From DATKSS01 sp049582065 (lineage in GTDB: Bacteria > Chloroflexota > Dormibacteria > Dormibacterales > Dormibacteraceae): a stretch of 25,917 bases of DNA. The stretch is taken from positions 1 to 25,917 of the forward strand of contig JBAUTF010000165.1 of the NCBI GenBank assembly GCA_049582065.1, in the 5' to 3' direction. The translations under genes and the position numbers were made by a program. Position 1 is the first letter of the stretch. Each line of letters starts with the position of its first letter. This document shows, piece by piece, positions 20,974 to 25,917 of the stretch. Below the pieces are notes generated by a model that was given only the letters and a program-made list of their open reading frames with translations, did not search any database and was not told the origin of the DNA.

Positions 20974-23900
20974 ATGCCGCACGCCCCCAAGACCTTCGTC
21001 CATCTCCACAACCACACCGAGTACTCGCTGCTCGATGGGGCCAGCCGCATACCGGCTATGGTGGCGCGAGCGGCCGAGCTCGGGATGCCCGCGCTCGGCC
21101 TCACCGACCACGGCGTGATGTACGGCGCCATCCACTTCTACAAGGCATGCAAGGAAGCGGGGATCAAGCCGATCATCGGCTGCGAGGTCTACGTCGCACC
21201 GCGGTCACGCCTCCTGCGCGAAGGCCGGGTCGACCGCGACCCCAACCACCTCACCCTCCTGGCGGCGAGCCACGAGGGCTACCTCAACCTGATGAAGCTC
21301 TGCACGGTCGGCCAGTTGGAGGGGATGTACTACAAGCCCCGCATCGACAAGGAGATCCTGGCCGAGCACTCCAAGGGCCTCGTCGCGCTTTCCGGATGTC
21401 TGCAGGGCGAGGCGGCGAGCCGCATCACCGACGGCGACATCCAGGGTGCGCGCGAATCGGTAGCCACGTACAGGGACATCTTCGGCCCCGATCGTTTCCT
21501 GTTGGAGGTGCAGCGGCACGGCATCGACAAGCAGGTGGAGGTGAACGCCGCGCTGGCGACGTTTGGCAAGGAGTTCGGGCTGCGGCTCTGCGCCACCAAT
21601 GACCTGCACTATGTGCACCGCCACGACTCGGAGGCCCACGACGTGCTGCTGTGTCTACAGACGGGGGCGCGCTTCAACGATCCCAACAGGTGGCGCTTCT
21701 CGACGCAGGAGAACTACCTGAAAACACCGGACGAGATGATCGCTGCGTTCGAGGACTTGCCCGATGCGCTGGCCAGCACGCTCGACGTCGCCGACCAGTG
21801 CGACCTCAAGCTCGACCTGGGCGCCACCCTGCTGCCGCCGTTCGAGGTTCCCGGCGGCCTGACTCCCGACCACTACCTGCGCAAGGTGGTCGACGAGGGG
21901 TTGCGCTGGCGTTACACCGAGGCCCCCGCGGCGGTGAAGGAGCGGGCAGAGCAGGAGCTGTCGGTGATCAGCCAGACCGGGTACGCCTCGTATTTCCTGA
22001 TCGTCTGGGACTTTTACAACTTCGCGCGCAAGAGCGGCATCGTGGTCGGACCGGGTCGGGGGAGCGCGGCAGGAAGCCTGGTCTCCTACTGCCTCGGGAT
22101 CACCAACCTCGATCCGCTGAAACACGGCCTGATCTTCGAGCGCTTTCTCAACATCGACCGCGTGTCGATGCCGGACATCGACTGCGACTTCTCCGTGGAA
22201 GGCCGCGAGAAGGTGATCCGCTACGTCTCCGAGAAGTACGGGTCCGACCGGGTGGCGCAGATCATCACCTTCACCACGATGGCGTCCAAAGCTGCGATCC
22301 GCGATGTCGGCCGCGTGCTCGAGGTGCCGCTTCGCGACACCGACAGGCTGGCCAAGCTCGTGCCCGTGTGGCAGGGCCGCTCCAAGACGCTCGAGGACAC
22401 CATCAAGGAGGTCCCCGAGTTCCGCGAGGCATACGAGTCGAATGAGGAGGCCAAGCGGCTGATCGACGTGGCGCGCACGCTGGAGGGCGTCTCGAGGAAC
22501 GTGAGCACGCACGCGGCGGGCGTGGTCATCGCGCCCGAGCCGCTCGTCCGGTACACGCCGCTGCAGTACGGTCCGGGTCGCGAAGCAGTCGTCACGCAGT
22601 ACGACATGAAGGCGGTCGGCGACATCGGGCTTCTGAAGATCGATTTTCTGGGCCTGCAGAACCTCGACATCATCGCCACCTGCATGCGCCTGATCAAGGA
22701 GCGGCAGAGCATCGAGGTCGACCTCGAGCACATCCCGTTCGACGACCCCAAGACGTACGAGCTGATCTCTAACGGCGACACCCATGGAGTCTTCCAGTTC
22801 GAAGGCGCGGGCATGCGCCGCATGTTGATGGACATGCGGCCGCAGAGCTTCGAGGACGTGGCAGCCGCGGTCGCCCTGTTCCGCCCAGGCCCGATGGTCA
22901 ACATCCCCGCCTTCATCGCGCGCAAGCAGGGCAGGGAGCCGATCGAGTACATGCACGAGCGCCTCGAGCCGATCCTGCGCGAAACCTACGGTGTGATGAT
23001 CTACCAGGAGCAGGTCATGATGGCCGCCCGCGAGCTGGCAGGCTTCACCATGAGCGAGGCCGACATCCTCCGCGCCGCGATGGGCAAGAAGGACAAGGCC
23101 AAGATGGCGAAGCTGCGGACCAAGTTCGTCGACGGAACGGTCGAACGAGGCATCTCGAAGACCACCGGCGAGGCGCTGTTTGACGGCATCGCGAAGTTCG
23201 CCGAGTACGGCTTCAACCGCGCACACTCGGCTGCGTACGGATTGATCGCCTACCAGACGGCGTACCTGAAGGCCAACTACCCGATGGAGTACATGACGTC
23301 GCTGCTCATCCACATGGAGGGAAGCTCCGACAAGGTCGCGACCGCGATCGTGGACTGCAAGATCCGCGGCATCGACGTGCTGCCGCCCGACATCAACCGC
23401 TCGCGGGCGGACTTCTCGATGGAGGATTCTCGAATCCTTTTCGGGCTCGCGGCGATCAAGAACGTCGGGCGGCATGCGGTCGAGAGCCTCGTCGCGCTGC
23501 GCGACGGCGACGGCCTCTTCAAATCACTCGAGGACCTGTGCGAGCGAACGGCGGCGATCCAGGACGTCAACCGCCGGCTGCTCGAAGCGCTGGTGCAGTC
23601 GGGCGCGTGCGATTCGCTGGGGGAAAGGGCCCGGCTGGTGGCGGTCCTCGACCACGCCATCAGCCGCGCCGACCGCGCCAGGCGAGACCGCGAATCAGGT
23701 CAGACCTCGCTGCTCGACATGGTCGGTTCTCCCGACATCGGGGCCGACGACGACTTCGGCCTGTTGATCGACGTCGCGCCGATGGCCGGCGAGGAGAAGC
23801 TGCGGCTCGAGAAGGAGCTGCTCGGCCTTTACCTGAGCGACCATCCCCTGCGCCGGATCTCCGCCGAGCTGGCCCGGCTGTCGGACACGCAGGCGGTCGA

Positions 23901-24531
23901 GGTGACGAGCGCGCTGCAGGATACCGAGGTGCGCGTGGCTGGCCTGGTGCGCGAGGTGAGGCGCGTCGTGACGCGAAAGGGGCAGATCATGGCCTATGCC
24001 ACGCTCGAGGACCTGACCGGGACCGTCGACGTCGTGCTTTTCCCGCGGATCTTCGAGCAAACCCGGCTTCTGTTCGAACCCGACAAGGTGCTCGTGGTGC
24101 AGGGCAAGGTGGACGCGCGCGCGGGCAGCACTCGCGCGACCGGCTCGGGTGGCGCGCCCGTCGACCCGGAGCTCGAGCAGGAGGTCGAGTCGGCGTCGGT
24201 GGTGGCCGACATGGCCTGGCTGTGGGACGACCCGGAATGCGTGCCCGTGTCGCGCCGGCAGCTGGTCCACGTCCGCATGGCCAACGGCGACTCAGGGTTG
24301 GCGGAACGGCTCGAAGCGGTGCTCGCGCGACATCCGGGGACCGATGAGGTCGTGCTCCACGTGGTGGTCGGCACCCGAGAGGTGATCGTGAATGCCGATC
24401 GCTATCATGTGCTCGCCGGTCCGGCGCTCGCCGCCGACATCGACGAGCTGGTCGGCCTGGCGGCCACGCGGTTCGAGACCGTGCGGCCAAAAGTCCAGTC
24501 CAACGGCAACGGGCGCATGAAGCGTGGGTGA
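20974..24531 (+). CDS. dnaE: DNA polymerase III alpha subunit, DnaE1 type
   Basis: 1185 aa, the main replicative polymerase subunit. The N-terminal PHP domain keeps a full set of candidate metal ligands: H12, H14, D21, H46, E71, H92, C142, D210 and H212. In M. tuberculosis and Thermus a complete site of this kind gives 3'-5' proofreading; E. coli has lost it. The palm has GPGRGSAAGSLVSY and the catalytic MPDIDCDF (D401, D403). The tandem HhH and OB domains follow (VRVAGLVREVRRVVTRKGQIMAYATLEDLTG at about 985-1015), then a tail of about 130 residues. ATG 20974 is chosen: it lies 8 codons before the HNHTEYSLLDG motif. The open frame back to 20821 overlaps the divergent gene and is not family-like. 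Its end abuts or overlaps mtrB. Confidence 0.97.
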   Translation: MPHAPKTFVHLHNHTEYSLLDGASRIPAMVARAAELGMPALGLTDHGVMYGAIHFYKACKEAGIKPIIGCEVYVAPRSRLLREGRVDRDPNHLTLLAASHEGYLNLMKLCTVGQLEGMYYKPRIDKEILAEHSKGLVALSGCLQGEAASRITDGDIQGARESVATYRDIFGPDRFLLEVQRHGIDKQVEVNAALATFGKEFGLRLCATNDLHYVHRHDSEAHDVLLCLQTGARFNDPNRWRFSTQENYLKTPDEMIAAFEDLPDALASTLDVADQCDLKLDLGATLLPPFEVPGGLTPDHYLRKVVDEGLRWRYTEAPAAVKERAEQELSVISQTGYASYFLIVWDFYNFARKSGIVVGPGRGSAAGSLVSYCLGITNLDPLKHGLIFERFLNIDRVSMPDIDCDFSVEGREKVIRYVSEKYGSDRVAQIITFTTMASKAAIRDVGRVLEVPLRDTDRLAKLVPVWQGRSKTLEDTIKEVPEFREAYESNEEAKRLIDVARTLEGVSRNVSTHAAGVVIAPEPLVRYTPLQYGPGREAVVTQYDMKAVGDIGLLKIDFLGLQNLDIIATCMRLIKERQSIEVDLEHIPFDDPKTYELISNGDTHGVFQFEGAGMRRMLMDMRPQSFEDVAAAVALFRPGPMVNIPAFIARKQGREPIEYMHERLEPILRETYGVMIYQEQVMMAARELAGFTMSEADILRAAMGKKDKAKMAKLRTKFVDGTVERGISKTTGEALFDGIAKFAEYGFNRAHSAAYGLIAYQTAYLKANYPMEYMTSLLIHMEGSSDKVATAIVDCKIRGIDVLPPDINRSRADFSMEDSRILFGLAAIKNVGRHAVESLVALRDGDGLFKSLEDLCERTAAIQDVNRRLLEALVQSGACDSLGERARLVAVLDHAISRADRARRDRESGQTSLLDMVGSPDIGADDDFGLLIDVAPMAGEEKLRLEKELLGLYLSDHPLRRISAELARLSDTQAVEVTSALQDTEVRVAGLVREVRRVVTRKGQIMAYATLEDLTGTVDVVLFPRIFEQTRLLFEPDKVLVVQGKVDARAGSTRATGSGGAPVDPELEQEVESASVVADMAWLWDDPECVPVSRRQLVHVRMANGDSGLAERLEAVLARHPGTDEVVLHVVVGTREVIVNADRYHVLAGPALAADIDELVGLAATRFETVRPKVQSNGNGRMKRG

Positions 24532-24535
24532 CACG

Positions 24536-24772
24536 GTGAGCGAAGACGAGAAACCGACTGGCCGTTACATAGTCGTCAAGGCGCTGGAGGACGGCGTGGT
24601 CATCATGGGCCTGACCCGCGGCAAGGACACGCGCTCGCACCACTCGGAACGGTTGGACGCCGGTGAGGTTCTGATCGCCCAGTTCACCGAGCTGACCGCG
24701 GCGATCAAGGTCCGTGGGAAGGCCGAGATCATGACCGACGTCGGTAACGTAGAATCCGGGCCGACCTCATGA
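24536..24772 (+). CDS. mtrB: Tryptophan RNA-binding attenuation protein (TRAP)
   Basis: 78 aa, close to the 75 aa of B. subtilis TRAP, to which it aligns without gaps from memory. In Bacillus it forms an 11-subunit ring that, with tryptophan bound, wraps (G/U)AG repeats in the trp leader RNA and causes termination. Shared blocks are VKALEDGV, GLTRGKDT, HHSERLD, GEVLIAQFTE and AIKVRG. Of the Bacillus KKR RNA-binding triad, Lys56 and Arg58 are kept and Lys37 is Arg. Phe32, which stacks on RNA, is Ser, and tryptophan-pocket residues His51 and Ser53 are Leu and Ala. GTG 24536 starts 4 bases after the dnaE stop; GTG 24524 would overlap dnaE. Either way it looks co-transcribed with dnaE. No trp gene or GAG-repeat target is seen in the window. 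Confidence 0.93.
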   Translation: MSEDEKPTGRYIVVKALEDGVVIMGLTRGKDTRSHHSERLDAGEVLIAQFTELTAAIKVRGKAEIMTDVGNVESGPTS

Positions 24773-24966
24773 GGACATTGCTGAACCGAGAGTAGTGGTC
24801 CGGGCCGGTCGGGCTGGCGCGTGTCCTGACAATCGTCTGTGCGACCTGGACGATCGCCGCCGCCTTGATGGGCGCGACTGGCGCGAGGCTGTTGGTCCCA
24901 GTCGCCTGCACGATGGTTGGGCTCGCCTTCATCGCGGGCCATGATCTGGGGCGGAAGCAGCAGTGA
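24769..24966 (+). pseudogene. Small two-TM membrane ORF broken by an in-frame TAG
   Basis: ATG 24769 overlaps the mtrB stop by 4 bases (ATGA), a typical coupled start. The frame reads MRTLLNRE, then TAG at codon 9 (24793-24795), and continues for 56 codons as WSGPVGLARVLTIVCATWTI, two hydrophobic helices and a basic end HDLGRKQQ, stopping with TGA at 24964. The part after the TAG has no good ATG or GTG near its beginning, only TTG 24865. It may be a nonsense pseudogene, a sequencing error, or a short peptide followed by a re-initiated ORF. The family is unknown. Confidence 0.5.
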
Positions 24967-24999
24967 ACCTCTGATGACTGGACTCGCAGAGTCCGGCAG

Positions 25000-25377
25000 C
25001 TAGGTCGTAACCGGTAGGCCGGCGGCCTTCCAGGCCTGGAAGCCGCCGATCACGTCAGTGGCGTTGACCAATCCGAGGTCCTGTAGCGAAGCGGCGGCCA
25101 GGCTCGACGAGTAGCCCTCGTTGCAGATCACGATCACTCGCCTCTGGTGGTCGGTCGCCTGCGGGATCCTCGAGGGCGACGCCGGGTCCAGCCGCCACTC
25201 CATCACCGTTCGATCGATCACCAGAGCGCCCGGGATCTCGCCTTGCTGCGCCCGCTGAGCGTCCGTCCGCGTGTCCACGAGCAGCGCGCCCTGGGCCATC
25301 TCCGCGGCGGCCTGTCCCGGCTCGACCCGGGTGAACCTGCGGCGGGCGCGCTCGAGTACCTCCTCGATGCTGGGCAT
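25000..25377 (-). CDS. Rhodanese-like (sulfurtransferase fold) protein
   Basis: 125 aa, a single rhodanese domain. Hallmarks are the first CDC25-like part ALLVDTRTDAQRAQQGEIPGALVIDRTVMEW, the active-site loop VIVICNEGYSSSLAA with the catalytic Cys, and the end DVIGGFQAWKAAGLPV. Such proteins carry persulfide on the Cys and pass sulfur to acceptors such as cyanide or sulfur-carrier systems. ATG 25377 is chosen, as the family begins shortly before the LLVDTR strand. A CATACT -10-like box lies 13 bases upstream. It is divergent from tRNA-Thr and separate from the mtrB operon. The physiological acceptor is unknown. Confidence 0.93.
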   Translation of the reverse strand: MPSIEEVLERARRRFTRVEPGQAAAEMAQGALLVDTRTDAQRAQQGEIPGALVIDRTVMEWRLDPASPSRIPQATDHQRRVIVICNEGYSSSLAAASLQDLGLVNATDVIGGFQAWKAAGLPVTT

Positions 25378-25403
25378 GAAACTGGTCGCCAGTATGTAGC
25401 AGA

Positions 25404-25409
25404 TAGAAT
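25404..25409 (+). promoter_or_regulatory. Putative -10 box of tRNA-Thr
   Basis: TAGAAT, 14 bases before the mature 5' end, giving an expected start near 25416. No clear -35 is seen. Confidence 0.4.
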
Positions 25410-25423
25410 CGGAGCAGCAGCCC

Positions 25424-25499
25424 GCCCACGTAGCTCAGGCGGTAGAGCATTTCCTTGGTAAGGAAAAGGTCCCCGGTTCGAATCCGGGCGTGGGCTCCA
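25424..25499 (+). tRNA. tRNA-Thr (anticodon GGU)
   Basis: The acceptor stem GCCCACG/CGTGGGC pairs over 7 bp. The D arm GCTCAGGCGGTAGAGC is canonical, the anticodon stem TTTCC/GGAAA is perfect, and loop TTGGTAA gives anticodon GGT (threonine). The T arm CCCGG-TTCGAAT-CCGGG is perfect. The discriminator is T (25496) and CCA is encoded (25497-25499). Confidence 0.97.
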
Positions 25500-25548
25500 T
25501 CACCCTCTTTCGAATACAAAAGTCGAGCTTTCGTCTTTCCCCTGATCG

Positions 25549-25917
25549 TCATCTGCCAGCGTGCAGTGGAGCGGCGGGTAGTTGCACCGTGACGCAGAGC
25601 CCGCCAGCGGCCCGGGGGGTGAGGGTGAGGGTTCCGTCATGTGCTTGAGTGATGCTTTTGACGATTGCCAGGCCGAGTCCGACGCCTGCGTGGTCGGTGC
25701 GTATGCGTTCGCTGCCGCGCCGAAACGGCTCGCCAAGCGTGGAAACAAACTTTGGGGTGAGCTTCTCGCCGGTGTTCTCGACAGTGAGCACCACACCCTT
25801 CGGGTGAACGCTGGTCGTGACGCACACGGTGCCCTGCTCAGGCAGATTGTGGACGATCGCGTTATGCACGAGGTTCGTAGTCAACTGCAACAGGAGCGCA
25901 TGTGAGCCGATGGTGGG
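25549..25917 (-). CDS. Sensor histidine kinase, C-terminal part (truncated by window edge)
   Basis: About 122 codons of the C-terminus; the frame is open to the window end, so the true start lies outside. It is the HATPase catalytic domain: N box NLVHNAIVHN (ATP/Mg binding), F box GEPFRRG, and G box HAGVGLGLAIVKSITQAHDGTL, ending AGGLCVTVQLPAAPL. A usual G1 DxGxG motif is replaced by VENTGEKL, as in many EnvZ/BaeS-like kinases. The phospho-accepting His and any sensor domain are beyond the window. Signal and partner are unknown; a response regulator would be expected just upstream (to the right). Confidence 0.9.
   Translation of the reverse strand, partial: PTIGSHALLLQLTTNLVHNAIVHNLPEQGTVCVTTSVHPKGVVLTVENTGEKLTPKFVSTLGEPFRRGSERIRTDHAGVGLGLAIVKSITQAHDGTLTLTPRAAGGLCVTVQLPAAPLHAGR

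Noticed and set aside
21655..23475. 606-codon minus-strand ORF opposite dnaE
   Set aside because: A His/Arg/Asp-rich shadow frame typical of high-GC coding DNA; dnaE motifs are continuous on the plus strand.
24773..24800. TRAP-binding GAG/TAG repeat after mtrB
   Set aside because: Only two or three triplets occur (GAGAGTAG) with wrong spacing; real targets need many repeats.
1..25917. CRISPR array, prophage, insertion sequence or replication origin
   Set aside because: No regularly spaced repeats, transposase, integrase, phage structural gene or DnaA-box cluster was seen on either strand.

Overview
The window is high-GC bacterial chromosome, mostly single-copy housekeeping genes with a short gene-poor, possibly inserted stretch near the left end. 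It carries GatCAB, a trimeric amidotransferase for indirect Asn/Gln-tRNA charging, and an NAD-dependent ligase next to PcrA in an order known from Firmicutes. It also has a TRAP (MtrB) homologue, a DnaE1-type polymerase with an intact PHP metal site, and many starts placed 5-11 nt after a TANNNT -10 box. Together these suggest a high-GC Terrabacteria lineage (Chloroflexota/Dormibacterota-like or deep Actinobacteria). That placement is an inference from gene content, not a database match.

Layout. 1-1932: tRNA-Lys(UUU), then a myo-inositol-1-phosphate synthase fused to an N-terminal Cro/YdaS-like helix-turn-helix, with a perfect 17-bp palindrome inside its own promoter. 1933-4652: an orphan GT-C-like membrane protein bracketed by two related, minus-strand tRNA 3'-half sequences, followed by about 600 bp without a convincing gene. 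4653-7452: a small one-TM protein and an ECF sigma factor, a PlsC-type acyltransferase, and a secreted lytic-transglycosylase-like protein with a structured leader. 7498-8740: a minus-strand GAF plus class III cyclase-domain protein, divergent from pcrA. 8741-17013: pcrA-ligA-(two small membrane proteins)-gatC-gatA-gatB, tightly packed with several 4-8 base overlaps. 17010-19485: a small membrane protein (minus), a PHP-family phosphatase and an RlmD-type rRNA methyltransferase. 19736-24966: an aminotransferase (minus) divergent from dnaE, then mtrB (TRAP) overlapping or abutting dnaE, then a small membrane ORF interrupted by an in-frame TAG. 25000-25917: a rhodanese (minus), tRNA-Thr(GGU), and the C-terminal part of a sensor histidine kinase (minus) running off the window.

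The genes cover replication and repair (PcrA, LigA, DnaE), translation (GatCAB, two tRNAs, RlmD), envelope metabolism (Ino1, acyltransferase, GT-C protein, lytic enzyme) and regulation (sigma factor, cyclase-like protein, TRAP, kinase). A family of GC-rich double-hairpin repeats (three clear copies, one simpler relative) lies at gene boundaries; one copy is read through as the N-terminus of GatB. The most unusual items are the HTH-Ino1 fusion with its apparent operator, TRAP in a high-GC dnaE operon with altered RNA-contact residues, the tRNA-fragment-flanked islet, the repeat inside gatB, and a cyclase domain lacking two active-site residues.
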